Positions 26,404 to 34,919 of a stretch of 64,000 nt of DNA are shown piece by piece. Origin of the DNA: Pedobacter steynii (GTDB lineage: Bacteria; Bacteroidota; Bacteroidia; Sphingobacteriales; Sphingobacteriaceae); assembly GCF_001721645.1 (NCBI RefSeq), contig NZ_CP017141.1:930001-994000 (forward strand), in the 5' to 3' direction. Each line of letters begins with the position of its first letter. The stretch's first letter is position 1. The position numbers were made by a program, and so were the translations under genes. The notes under the pieces were generated by a model. That model was given only the letters and a program-made list of their open reading frames with translations, was not told where the DNA came from and did not search any database.

Positions 26404-27435
26404 TTAAGAAGGCTCGACAATGTAGTTTCTCCATTTGTTTAATACGGAATCAAAATCAGCAGGTAAAGCAGCCTCAAATTCCATGTATTCTTTAGTGGTC
26501 GGATGGATAAACCCTAAGGTCTGGGCATGTAATGCCTGACGTGGCAACATCTCAAAGCAGTTATTAACAAATTGCTTGTATTTGCTGAAGGTCGTTCCTT
26601 TCAATATTTTATCGCCACCATAATTGGCATCGTTAAATAAAGGGTGTCCGATATGTTGCATATGCGCTCTGATTTGGTGTGTGCGGCCAGTTTCCAGCTG
26701 ACAACTGATTAAGGTTACATATCCTAAACGCTCTAATACCGAATAATGTGTTACAGACCACTTACCTTTTTCTTCATCATCGTAAACATCCATCACAATC
26801 CGGTTTTTTGCACTCCTTCCAATGTATCCGGTAACGGTTCCATTTTCCAGAATATCTCCCCAGGCCATAGCAATATATTTACGGGTAATGGTATGGTCAA
26901 AAAACTGCTTTGCAAGTTTGGTCATCGTGATCTCGTTTTTACTGATCAGCAACAAACCGGAAGTATCCTTATCAATCCGGTGAACAAGGCCTGGTCTGCC
27001 TTCATTTCCCGGTAATTGCGGTAATTTTTCAAAATGGTAGGCTAAAGCATTTACCAGAGTCCCGGTATAATTATTAAATCCCGGATGAACAACCATGCCT
27101 GCAGGTTTATTTACGACCAGTAAATCGTCATCTTCATAAACAATATCCAATGGAATATTTTCCGGATAAACTTCCGTATCTCTTGGTGGATGAGGAAAGA
27201 CAATCGAAATCTCGTCTGCAGGTTTTACCTTATAGCTCGCTTTAACAGTGCCTTGATTAACCAACACATTTCCGGCATCAATAGCATTCTGAATACGATT
27301 GCGGGAAGCATTCTCCATGCGCCCCATTAAAAATTTGTCTATTCTTAACAAAGACTGTCCTTTATCAACAACAATATTAAAATGTTCATATAAATCCTGC
27401 TCTTCTAATTCCTGCACGCTGTTGCTATTTTCCAT
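26404..27435 (-). CDS. rluD: RluA/RluD-family 23S rRNA pseudouridine synthase
   Basis: This 343-residue enzyme has an N-terminal S4 RNA-binding domain (about 30-95, RIDKFLMGRMENASRNRIQN) and a PseudoU_synth_2 domain. The catalytic Asp lies in GLVHRIDKDTSGLLL; HQIRAHMQHIGHPL is the other signature. RluD-type enzymes modify helix 69 of 23S rRNA. A -7-like element (TAGTTTTG) lies 57 bases upstream. The gene is first in a two-gene operon with the aminotransferase. The symbol is given by similarity; RluA-family members can have other targets. Confidence 0.9.
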   Translation of the reverse strand: MENSNSVQELEEQDLYEHFNIVVDKGQSLLRIDKFLMGRMENASRNRIQNAIDAGNVLVNQGTVKASYKVKPADEISIVFPHPPRDTEVYPENIPLDIVYEDDDLLVVNKPAGMVVHPGFNNYTGTLVNALAYHFEKLPQLPGNEGRPGLVHRIDKDTSGLLLISKNEITMTKLAKQFFDHTITRKYIAMAWGDILENGTVTGYIGRSAKNRIVMDVYDDEEKGKWSVTHYSVLERLGYVTLISCQLETGRTHQIRAHMQHIGHPLFNDANYGGDKILKGTTFSKYKQFVNNCFEMLPRQALHAQTLGFIHPTTKEYMEFEAALPADFDSVLNKWRNYIVEPS

Positions 27436-27491
27436 GAAATGTATCTCTGTTTATGATTGAGGACGCCTCATTATAGGGCCGTTCCATTATG

Positions 27492-27499
27492 CAAAACTA
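27492..27499 (-). promoter_or_regulatory. Bacteroidetes -7 element of rluD
   Basis: The minus strand reads TAGTTTTG, matching TAnnTTTG, 57 bases before the rluD ATG. The -33 part is only a T-rich stretch. Confidence 0.4.
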
Positions 27500-27774
27500 A
27501 CCTTTAACAATTACATAATTGAAAAAAAATAAATTGGTCTGCTTTTTGTTAATCCCGTAGTCCATTAACAAATTATAATTTTTGTGAATTCTTCAGGGCT
27601 TAGGCTTATAATACAGCGGGTAGCAAAGGTCTCGACGAATCAGAATTGTTAAATTTTAATTCCAGGATTATGAAAAACTTTACTCAAAACGTTAAAATCA
27701 TCTTAAATTTTTTCCCTTACTTACTAAGGAAAATCTATTTTAAGCCTTAATTTACCACCTTAGGAAAAGGCTTC

Positions 27775-27782
27775 TATATTTG
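27775..27782 (+). promoter_or_regulatory. Bacteroidetes -7 element next to a start codon
   Basis: TATATTTG matches TAnnTTTG exactly and ends only 5 bases before the ATG at 27788. If it is used, transcription would begin at or within a few bases of the start codon. Confidence 0.4.
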
Positions 27783-27787
27783 TAAAC

Positions 27788-28660
27788 ATGTTTACAGATA
27801 TCTATAGCCCGCTTCAACAATTAAATCATCCTGTTCTTCCACAATTCTGGATGAAAAGGGATGATTTAATTGATCCTTATATCTCTGGAAATAAATGGCG
27901 TAAGCTTAAATATCTGATATCGAAAGCTTTTAACACGCAGAAACACCACCTGGTTACTTTTGGAGGTGCTTATTCCAACCATCTTGTCGCCACCGCTGCT
28001 GCTGCTTCCAAAGCAGGATTAAAGTCATCCGCTTTTGTACGGGGGGAAACTGTAGAAAATGAAATGCTCCTGCTTTGCAGGCTTTTCGGAATGAGCCTCA
28101 TCTTTACAGACCGAACCAGCTACAGGAATAAACCCCAGCTATTTCAGCAACATTTCGGAGCAGATCCTCAGGCCCTTTTTATAGATGAAGGAGGTGCAGG
28201 TCCAGAGGCGGTAAAAGGTTGTGCAGAGATCATCGCAGAACTCCCGACAGACATTAGCCATATTTTTTGTGCTGCCGGAACAGGCACTACCGCAGCAGGA
28301 CTGCTGAAAGGAATTCAGCAATACGAATTAAAAACTACCCTCCATGTGGTTCCGGCATTAAAGGGAGGTCGCTTTATTGAAGAAGAGATCCTAAAATATA
28401 CAGGCAATACTGATCAACTGGTATTACATACGGATTATCATTTTGGCGGATATGCAAAAACACAACCTCTCCTGATCAACTTCATTAAAGATTTTGTCAG
28501 TAAACAGGGCATATTAATCGACCCGGTATATACCGCTAAAATGCTATATGCCATCGAAGACCTTTCTTCCAATCATTACTTTAAACCGGAAGATAAAATT
28601 GTGGCCTTGCATACCGGCGGACTATTAGGGCTTCTCGGTATGAAAGAGAAATTTAATTAG
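27788..28660 (+). CDS. D-cysteine desulfhydrase / ACC deaminase-family PLP enzyme
   Basis: This 290-residue fold-type II PLP enzyme has the N-terminal signature FWMKRDDL and ISGNKWRKLKYL with the Schiff-base Lys in the NKWRK block, then GGAYSNHLVATAAAA and the phosphate loop AAGTGTTAAGLL. The family includes D-cysteine desulfhydrase and 1-aminocyclopropane-1-carboxylate deaminase; they cannot be separated here without alignment. It is shorter than typical ACC deaminases (about 338 residues), which favours a desulfhydrase-like role. The 3' end overlaps the convergent VOC gene by 8 bases. It may be translated from a leaderless or near-leaderless message. Confidence 0.85.
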   Translation: MFTDIYSPLQQLNHPVLPQFWMKRDDLIDPYISGNKWRKLKYLISKAFNTQKHHLVTFGGAYSNHLVATAAAASKAGLKSSAFVRGETVENEMLLLCRLFGMSLIFTDRTSYRNKPQLFQQHFGADPQALFIDEGGAGPEAVKGCAEIIAELPTDISHIFCAAGTGTTAAGLLKGIQQYELKTTLHVVPALKGGRFIEEEILKYTGNTDQLVLHTDYHFGGYAKTQPLLINFIKDFVSKQGILIDPVYTAKMLYAIEDLSSNHYFKPEDKIVALHTGGLLGLLGMKEKFN

Positions 28661-29042
28661 GAGCAGAATGTAAGGCTACCCTGTTTCCCTCAGTGTCCAG
28701 AAAAACAGCCATATTACCATATTCCGGAGAAATCTCCGTCTTAGGAACAAGAATTTTTCCGCCTGCTGCTTCGATCCGGTCCAAAACGAACTGCACATCG
28801 GGATTGGCATTTAGATAAATCAAGGTTCCACTGTCTGCTGAAGCCTTATAGAAATCTTCGGATTTAGCCAGTGCCCCTCCAATCCCCTCCATCATATTTT
28901 CTACCGGAAACATCCGCATTTCAAAACCAGGCATCTCCATTGGGATCATTTGAATTTCAAAGATCGCTTCATAAAATTTCTGAGCCCTATTGATGTCCGT
29001 TGCCGGGATTTCAAACCAGCTCACTACATTTTTAAAAATCAT
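28653..29042 (-). CDS. VOC-family (glyoxalase-like) protein
   Basis: This 129-residue single-domain protein has the vicinal-oxygen-chelate pattern: NVVSWFEIPATDINRAQKFY at the start, with a possible acidic metal ligand in FEIP, and a second module ending FLDTEGNRVALHS. Proteins of this type bind a metal and act on varied substrates, or bind antibiotics. No pathway context. The stop overlaps the convergent PLP-enzyme gene by 8 bases. Confidence 0.85.
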   Translation of the reverse strand: MIFKNVVSWFEIPATDINRAQKFYEAIFEIQMIPMEMPGFEMRMFPVENMMEGIGGALAKSEDFYKASADSGTLIYLNANPDVQFVLDRIEAAGGKILVPKTEISPEYGNMAVFLDTEGNRVALHSAPN

Positions 29043-29139
29043 ATCCTTAAATATTAATGATGAAATACATATTAAATATAATAAGAAAATTACTACCGGC
29101 GTTTATTAAATTAGCCACGAAGAATGCTAACCTTAAACT

Positions 29140-29931
29140 ATGGATTTATACCATCAAACCGCGCTAACCTATAACACAACCAGATCTGCCGATCCCTATA
29201 TAAAACAACGCCTGGCTGCGCTGATCGAGAATAAAAACGGGAACAAAATTCTTGATGTAGGCTGCGGAACAGGTAACTATACGATTGAGCTGGCCAAAAC
29301 CGGCTTAGATATGTACGGTACGGATCCCTCGGATCAAATGCTGAAGATTGCAGAAGAAAATGCGGATCAGGTAAACTGGAATAAAGGATATGCAGAGAAG
29401 ATAGATTTCCCTGATGCCACTTTTGATGGTGCCATTGCCACCTTAACCATTCACCATTGGATTGACCTGGCTAAATCCCTCCAGGAATTATACCGGGTAT
29501 TGAAAGCAGGATCAAATCTGGTCATCTTTACCGCAACCTCCGAACAAATGAGAAATTACTGGCTGCATCATTATTTTCCAAAGATGATGACCGGAGCCAT
29601 GAACCAGATGCCCTCTTTTTCAAAGATATGGGAGTATGGTACTGATGCAGGTTTTGAAATTACCAAAACAGAAAAATATTTTGTCTCCGGAGCCTTACAG
29701 GACCTGTTTCTTTATTCCGGAAAACAAAAGCCGGAAATGTATCTCGATCCTGAAATCAGAAAAGGAATCTCCTCTTTCAGTGATATTGCAGAAGCTGATG
29801 AAATCACTTCCGGATTAGAATTACTGGAACGGGATATCAAATCACATAAGATCAATATTACCCGCGACAAGTTTGATGACCGCATGGGTGATTACCTGTT
29901 TATCGTTTTAACCAAGTCAGAAGAGCCTTAG
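29140..29931 (+). CDS. Class I SAM-dependent methyltransferase
   Basis: This 263-residue soluble protein has motif I ILDVGCGTGNYTIELA (about residue 38), an acidic residue after the second strand (YGTDPSDQML), and a post-II block FDGAIATLTIHHWIDLAKSL followed by ELYRVLKAG, typical of type 11 methyltransferases related to UbiE. The substrate is unknown. The neighbours do not form an operon with it; a 97-base gap separates it from the divergent VOC gene. Confidence 0.85.
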   Translation: MDLYHQTALTYNTTRSADPYIKQRLAALIENKNGNKILDVGCGTGNYTIELAKTGLDMYGTDPSDQMLKIAEENADQVNWNKGYAEKIDFPDATFDGAIATLTIHHWIDLAKSLQELYRVLKAGSNLVIFTATSEQMRNYWLHHYFPKMMTGAMNQMPSFSKIWEYGTDAGFEITKTEKYFVSGALQDLFLYSGKQKPEMYLDPEIRKGISSFSDIAEADEITSGLELLERDIKSHKINITRDKFDDRMGDYLFIVLTKSEEP

Positions 29932-29950
29932 AATCCTTGTCGGCTAAACA

Positions 29951-29960
29951 CAAACGTTTG
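29951..29960. promoter_or_regulatory. LacI-type palindrome, site A
   Basis: CAAACGTTTG is a perfect 10-bp palindrome, 231 bases upstream of the ricin-lipoprotein start, of the form bound by LacI-family regulators. It is related to site B at 30107. Confidence 0.4.
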
Positions 29961-30104
29961 CATCACTGATAAAAGTGGAAACGGAGGCAAAAACAGCCTG
30001 CTTCCTAAGGTTGAAAAGTACCAAAAATGACAAATAATTCATTCCAAAGCCCCTAAAAATGGTCCTTTAGCGGTTGGAGGCATAAATTTCCCTGTTTTGG
30101 TCTA

Positions 30105-30118
30105 CACAACCGTTTGCG
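30105..30118. promoter_or_regulatory. LacI-type palindrome, site B
   Basis: CACAACCGTTTGCG differs from the ideal CGCAAACGTTTGCG at two positions. It lies 74 bases upstream of the ricin-lipoprotein start, with its centre 156 bp from that of site A, an arrangement that would allow DNA looping. Confidence 0.4.
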
Positions 30119-30191
30119 TAAAGGAAAAAGATATCATTCCCATTGTTTTTCAGGAACTTAAGGTTAATCTAAAACCTAACTAACCAAGACT

Positions 30192-31829
30192 ATGAAATCA
30201 ACCTATCTTTTTTCCTGGCCAGTATTGGCCCTGCTCTTTCTATTAACTGCCTGTCAGAAATCTTTGGTTCCTGAGCACAAAGTAACATCAGGAACAAGTG
30301 CAGCAGCTATCTCAGCTACGGAAAATGCAGCCCCGTCAGAGCACATTTACTTTAATTTCCCCTCGGATGCCATCGTTAAACTTCACAAGATAAAAATTAC
30401 GCAATCGGCCAATGCGGAATATTTTTCTGTGCACAACTATGCCGGCGGATATGCTGGTTTACAACAAACACCCGACAACTCTTTTGGTACTCCAAACATT
30501 CTAATTTCTTCTTTATGGGACCCCAATACTGCAGGAGGCATTTTTTCTGAAGTAGCCTATAAAGCTCCAAACACGATAAGTAGCAGGTTTGGAGGTGAAG
30601 GTGACGGATATAAAACCATTAATCCCTACCAATGGGCGCTCAATACCTGGTACAATATCGCACTCAGAGCCTGGAAACTGAATGGAAAATTGTATATCGG
30701 CACTTTTATTCAAAACATGGCTACCGGAACCTGGTTTCATACCTCCACCCTCGCCGTTCCGGAACGGACCACCTTTCTGGGATCAGGTAACGACGCCTTT
30801 CTTGAAAACTGGACCGGTTACGATCCTGCCTATGACGGCCGCTTTATCAGAAAAGCCTTCTTCAAAGATTGCTGGAACCTGAGTACGACCAATACCTGGG
30901 AAAAGCATACCAGCAGAAGCTTCAGTGCCAATGCCGGGGATCAGGGTAGAAACGGAATTTACGACCGTGCTTTTAATTCAGGTTATGATACAACCGAAGA
31001 CGCTTATTTCATGGAACATGGCGGTACGGTACAACCCAGTGCAGGATTCGGAACAGGAAGAACACTGGCACTTCCGGTTCAAACCAATCAAGGAACCGCA
31101 CCAATACTAACGCTTGCAGAAGTACAGTCTGCAACGGCAACCAGCAGTGGCAATACCGTTACGGTTAACTGGACAAATAATGCAGCAAAAAGCCCTCAGT
31201 TTTCTTCAAAAGTAGAGTTACTGGATCCTTCCGGAGCTGTTGTAGCTACCGTAAATGAAGTTCTTCCTCAAAAGAGATCTACTACCATTTCCAGCACATT
31301 AGGCACAGGAACCTATTCAGTTAGAATTACCATTACAGACATTTTTAACCAGAACTCAAGCCCACTGACCATTCCGGTAACTTCAGGCATATCCAGCAGC
31401 ACCTGGTACAAAATAAAAAATGCATCCAGTGGCCTTTACCTGGCATTGGAAAACAACAGTACTGCTAATAGTGCTTTCCTTATACAGGCAACCAGCAGTA
31501 CCGGAAACGGACAAAAATGGAAGTTTAATACGCAGGGGACTTCCTATGTGATTGTGAATGCCAATAGCAATAAAGCCATTGACATCTCCGGAGGAACCCA
31601 GACCATGGGGGCAAATGTAATTCAATACACGATCAGCAATGCGGTTAACCAGCAATGGAACCTGGTTTCTGCCGGAACAAACAAATATGTAATTCAAAGC
31701 AATATGTCCAGTCATTATGTGCTTGATAATCCCGGCAGCAGCAGTACCTCCGGTACAAAAATCACACTGTATTCCATTAATGGGGCGACAGGATCTCTAA
31801 ATCAACAGTGGATACTGGAAGCCCAATAG
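30192..31829 (+). CDS. Lipoprotein with DUF3472, Ig-like and ricin-type lectin domains
   Basis: This 545-residue predicted lipoprotein has a lipobox LLTAC (Cys21). Residues about 50-285 resemble DUF3472 (YNIALRAWKLNGKLYIGTFI and GRFIRKAFFKDCW), a fold found in carbohydrate-active proteins. An Ig/bacterial fibronectin-like linker follows (about 300-400), then a ricin-B beta-trefoil (about 405-545) with repeated QxW-type motifs such as GQKWKFN, NQQWNLV and NQQWIL. It probably binds a polysaccharide at the cell surface. It precedes the SusC/SusD pair but has its own terminator and upstream palindromes, so it is a separate transcription unit. Confidence 0.78.
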   Translation: MKSTYLFSWPVLALLFLLTACQKSLVPEHKVTSGTSAAAISATENAAPSEHIYFNFPSDAIVKLHKIKITQSANAEYFSVHNYAGGYAGLQQTPDNSFGTPNILISSLWDPNTAGGIFSEVAYKAPNTISSRFGGEGDGYKTINPYQWALNTWYNIALRAWKLNGKLYIGTFIQNMATGTWFHTSTLAVPERTTFLGSGNDAFLENWTGYDPAYDGRFIRKAFFKDCWNLSTTNTWEKHTSRSFSANAGDQGRNGIYDRAFNSGYDTTEDAYFMEHGGTVQPSAGFGTGRTLALPVQTNQGTAPILTLAEVQSATATSSGNTVTVNWTNNAAKSPQFSSKVELLDPSGAVVATVNEVLPQKRSTTISSTLGTGTYSVRITITDIFNQNSSPLTIPVTSGISSSTWYKIKNASSGLYLALENNSTANSAFLIQATSSTGNGQKWKFNTQGTSYVIVNANSNKAIDISGGTQTMGANVIQYTISNAVNQQWNLVSAGTNKYVIQSNMSSHYVLDNPGSSSTSGTKITLYSINGATGSLNQQWILEAQ

Positions 31830-31854
31830 CTTTAAAAACAACAACAATTTGCTT

Positions 31855-31892
31855 AAAAAAGAGAGAAGGTCTACGGCCATCTCTCTTTTTTT
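31855..31892 (+). terminator. Intrinsic terminator after the ricin lipoprotein
   Basis: GAGAGA (31861-31866) pairs with TCTCTC (31880-31885), with further GG/CC pairs towards the loop, flanked by an A-run and a run of eight T. It ends the unit 32 bases after the stop. Confidence 0.85.
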
Positions 31893-31921
31893 TAACCGGT
31901 TTCCCTCTCTTTTTCATAAGA

Positions 31922-31952
31922 TTTGACTTTCTTAAAGGAATTGTTACCTTTG
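31922..31952 (+). promoter_or_regulatory. Bacteroidetes housekeeping promoter of the SusC/SusD pair
   Basis: TTTG (31922-31925), a 19-base spacer and TACCTTTG (31945-31952) match the known -33/-7 consensus exactly. The expected start of transcription is near 31959, which leaves an untranslated leader of about 80 bases before the SusC ATG. Confidence 0.75.
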
Positions 31953-32041
31953 CGGCCGATTAGCTTATTTAGATTTAAACTAAATAACTAAGCGCATCTT
32001 CTGAGGAGATGATCGTTTCTGCGAACAATTAGAACACACAT

Positions 32042-34885
32042 ATGAATAATTTTTTTACCATTTTAGGGCTATCTATGCTCCTTTGCACTACGGTACATGC
32101 GCAACTGATCAAAGGTACCATATATGATAAAAGTACGGGAGAAAGCATCATCGGAGCGAGTGTCGCCATCAAAGAGCGGCCAGGAAAAGGAGTCATGGCA
32201 GATGAAAAAGGTCAATTTATCATCCAGTTGCAATCCGGCGAAACCCTGATTGTTAAAATGGTCGGCTACAAAACTTTTCAAAAGCAATACGAATTCAGCG
32301 CAGATCAGCAAATCAGCATATACCTGGAATCCGGACTTTCCTTAAATGAAGTCATGGTTACCGCCAGTTTAGCCAACTCCAGAAGCAAAAAGGCAATTGG
32401 AACGAATGTAGACCATATTGATGCAGCAGCTGTTGCCGCAACAAGTAACCCTTCTTCACTGGCAGATATCGTCAACGGCAGAATCAGTGGTGCACAAGTG
32501 TACAACACCAATGGAAAGGTGGGAATGCCTATCCGTTTCGATATCCGTTCTGCGGCTACGTTCAGCATGGAAAGAGATCCGCTGATTTTTATCGACGGTG
32601 TCCGTTACAACAACAGCAATACTGCTGATGTGAACTCTTCGCAGGAAGCAATGAGTGCGTTAAACGACCTGCCTTTAAATGACATTGCCTCGATTGATGT
32701 CATCAAAGGACCTGCGGCGGCGGCCTCCTATGGTGCAGAAGCGGCAAATGGAGTCGTGATTATCCAAACCAAACGCGGCTTAAGCGGACAAAAAGGAGTC
32801 GCGGTAAATGTTAAATATACCGGTGGCTTTAGTGAATTGGCGAGAAAATATGATCAGTTTGTAAACAATGACCCCCTGAATGATTTCTTTGTCAAAGGAG
32901 CACAACAACAATTGTACGCCAATTTAACCGCGCAGTTAGACCAGAATAACAGCATTTTCTTTTCTGCAAATACCAATAAAAATGAAGGAATAGTACCGGG
33001 TAACGAAGACAACAGACATACTTTCCGCGCAGGATATGACCTGGTAAAAGACCGTTTTAAGTTATCAGTGACGGCCGGATATGTTAAAGGAAAGCTCAGC
33101 ATCCCTCAATCTGCTTCCGGACGTGACGATGCGATATGGAACCTGATGAGAGACCGTACGCCATGGCCTTTTCTTTCTGAAGAGACCTGGAGAGCCATTC
33201 AAAAACAATACGACAACGACCGCTTTACCGGAAGTGTAAAACTAGGTTATACCTTACCGTTTGAAATAAAAATGGAAACCCTGATCGGGCTTGACCTGAA
33301 CCATATCGATGGTTTAAACTACCTTCCTTACGGATACCTGCAAGGCACCAACAGTACCGGAGCCAAACAGGTCAGCACCCGTCGCAATCAGAATATGAAC
33401 TGGGATTTTAAATTGTCCCGTAATTTTATGTTCAGCCCGAAATGGCAATTGAACCTCAGCGTACTTTCCCAACTCACCAGTGCTATAGAGCGCGTAAACG
33501 GAATCAGTGTCAGAAACTTTGCAGTACCGGGCATCAGTAACATTGCCTCAGCAGCAGAAATTTTGGGGGTTACGGATAGTGACTACGAAAAACGTACCCA
33601 TGGTTTATACGGAGAGGCTTTCCTGAGCTACGACAATAAACTATTTATCAACGCCGGATTGAGGAGGGATGTTTCCAATATGATTGGCGCCAACGTAGCC
33701 AATATCTGGTATCCTACAGTAAGTGTGGCGTATAATGTTGCAGACCTGCCTTTCCTGAAAGGAAAAGTAGAGGAATGGAAATTCAGGGCAGCTTATGGAG
33801 AATCAGGTCGTCTGCCTTATCCAAATGATGCACAGACAGCCTACCTGGTAGAAAACTCTTCTTTTGGAACGATGGTAAGACCTTTGAGAAAGGGAAATCC
33901 GGACATCAAACCTGAAAGAACAGGAGAACTGGAAATGGGAACAGACATCAGCCTGTTTGGACAGCGGTTTGGCTTTACATATTATCAGCAACACACCCGC
34001 GATGCCATTGTATATACCACCCTATTGCCTTCACTGGGCTGGCCTTCCAGCTTAAGCGGAGATTATCCAGAGAATATCGGAAAGATCCAGGGAAAAGGAA
34101 TCGAAGTAACTTATAATGGTCGGGTATTTACCAGCAGCAATAAAAAACACAGTCTGGATATCTTTGCAATCTTCAACCATCAGTCCAACAAAGTGGTCAA
34201 TTCAGGTGGAAGAGATATCCTGAATACCGTGAATCTGATTCGTGAAGGATTACCTGCATTTGCCTTTTATTCTAATGTGTCTGAAGGTCCGGTTTTCAAC
34301 GCAAAGGGAGAATATACCGGTGCTAAAGAAAGCGGCCTGAAAGAATTAGGAAAGCCCTTCCCTACTTATAATGGTTCATTCGGATTCGGACTTCAGCTGT
34401 TTGAAAACTTACGACTGCAATCACTTTTCACCTATTCAAAAGGAGCTAAGCTTTATAACATCTCTCATCGCAACGTAGCCATGCAAGGCACAAATTTTAA
34501 AGCAAAAGAAACTTTAAAAGAGCAGCTGGCCACTCAGACTCCCGGTACAACGGAGTATATCGCAACCGCAACACAGTTGTCTAAATATGAAGGATCCAGA
34601 GGTGATTTCATCCAGAAAGCAGATTTCCTGAGATTGAGCAACCTGACCCTGTCTTACGATCTGGGTACCTGGGCAAAAAAACAAAGTAATGGCGTATTGA
34701 AGCGTTGCGTGGTTTCTGTGACCGGAAACAACCTTTGGTTAAGCAGCAATTATGGTGGAGCTGAGCCTCAGATTGATTCTCAGGGCGGAAGTAAAAGAAC
34801 CAGAGGAATCGGCTACCTGTCGTCAGACTGGACCACTGTTCCTGCTCCCCGCACTTATGCGTTTAGTTTAAATATTGGATTTTAA
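32042..34885 (+). CDS. SusC/RagA-family TonB-dependent transporter
   Basis: This 947-residue protein has a signal peptide (cleavage after TVHAQ), a carboxypeptidase-regulatory-like domain (IKGTIYDKSTGESIIGASV), a plug with PLIFIDGVRYNN and VIKGPAAAASYGAEAANGVV, and a barrel ending AFSLNIGF. It is short for a SusC (more often 1000-1100) and lacks an STN domain, so transcription is probably driven by the sigma-A-type promoter found upstream rather than by an anti-sigma pathway. SusD follows after 34 bases. The imported substrate is unknown; no enzyme genes are attached. Confidence 0.95.
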   Translation: MNNFFTILGLSMLLCTTVHAQLIKGTIYDKSTGESIIGASVAIKERPGKGVMADEKGQFIIQLQSGETLIVKMVGYKTFQKQYEFSADQQISIYLESGLSLNEVMVTASLANSRSKKAIGTNVDHIDAAAVAATSNPSSLADIVNGRISGAQVYNTNGKVGMPIRFDIRSAATFSMERDPLIFIDGVRYNNSNTADVNSSQEAMSALNDLPLNDIASIDVIKGPAAAASYGAEAANGVVIIQTKRGLSGQKGVAVNVKYTGGFSELARKYDQFVNNDPLNDFFVKGAQQQLYANLTAQLDQNNSIFFSANTNKNEGIVPGNEDNRHTFRAGYDLVKDRFKLSVTAGYVKGKLSIPQSASGRDDAIWNLMRDRTPWPFLSEETWRAIQKQYDNDRFTGSVKLGYTLPFEIKMETLIGLDLNHIDGLNYLPYGYLQGTNSTGAKQVSTRRNQNMNWDFKLSRNFMFSPKWQLNLSVLSQLTSAIERVNGISVRNFAVPGISNIASAAEILGVTDSDYEKRTHGLYGEAFLSYDNKLFINAGLRRDVSNMIGANVANIWYPTVSVAYNVADLPFLKGKVEEWKFRAAYGESGRLPYPNDAQTAYLVENSSFGTMVRPLRKGNPDIKPERTGELEMGTDISLFGQRFGFTYYQQHTRDAIVYTTLLPSLGWPSSLSGDYPENIGKIQGKGIEVTYNGRVFTSSNKKHSLDIFAIFNHQSNKVVNSGGRDILNTVNLIREGLPAFAFYSNVSEGPVFNAKGEYTGAKESGLKELGKPFPTYNGSFGFGLQLFENLRLQSLFTYSKGAKLYNISHRNVAMQGTNFKAKETLKEQLATQTPGTTEYIATATQLSKYEGSRGDFIQKADFLRLSNLTLSYDLGTWAKKQSNGVLKRCVVSVTGNNLWLSSNYGGAEPQIDSQGGSKRTRGIGYLSSDWTTVPAPRTYAFSLNIGF

Positions 34886-34919
34886 TAAAGGCTGATTTTA
34901 GCCTTTCGATATAGATAAA

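Larger units (their letters stand above)
27436..27787. other. 352-base intergenic region with two divergent promoters
   Basis: This region separates the rluD-type gene (minus) from the ACC deaminase-like gene (plus). I see two matches to TAnnTTTG, listed separately, a small GAGG-ACG-CCTC hairpin near 27460, and otherwise AT-rich sequence without an open frame or a long repeat. Confidence 0.6.
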
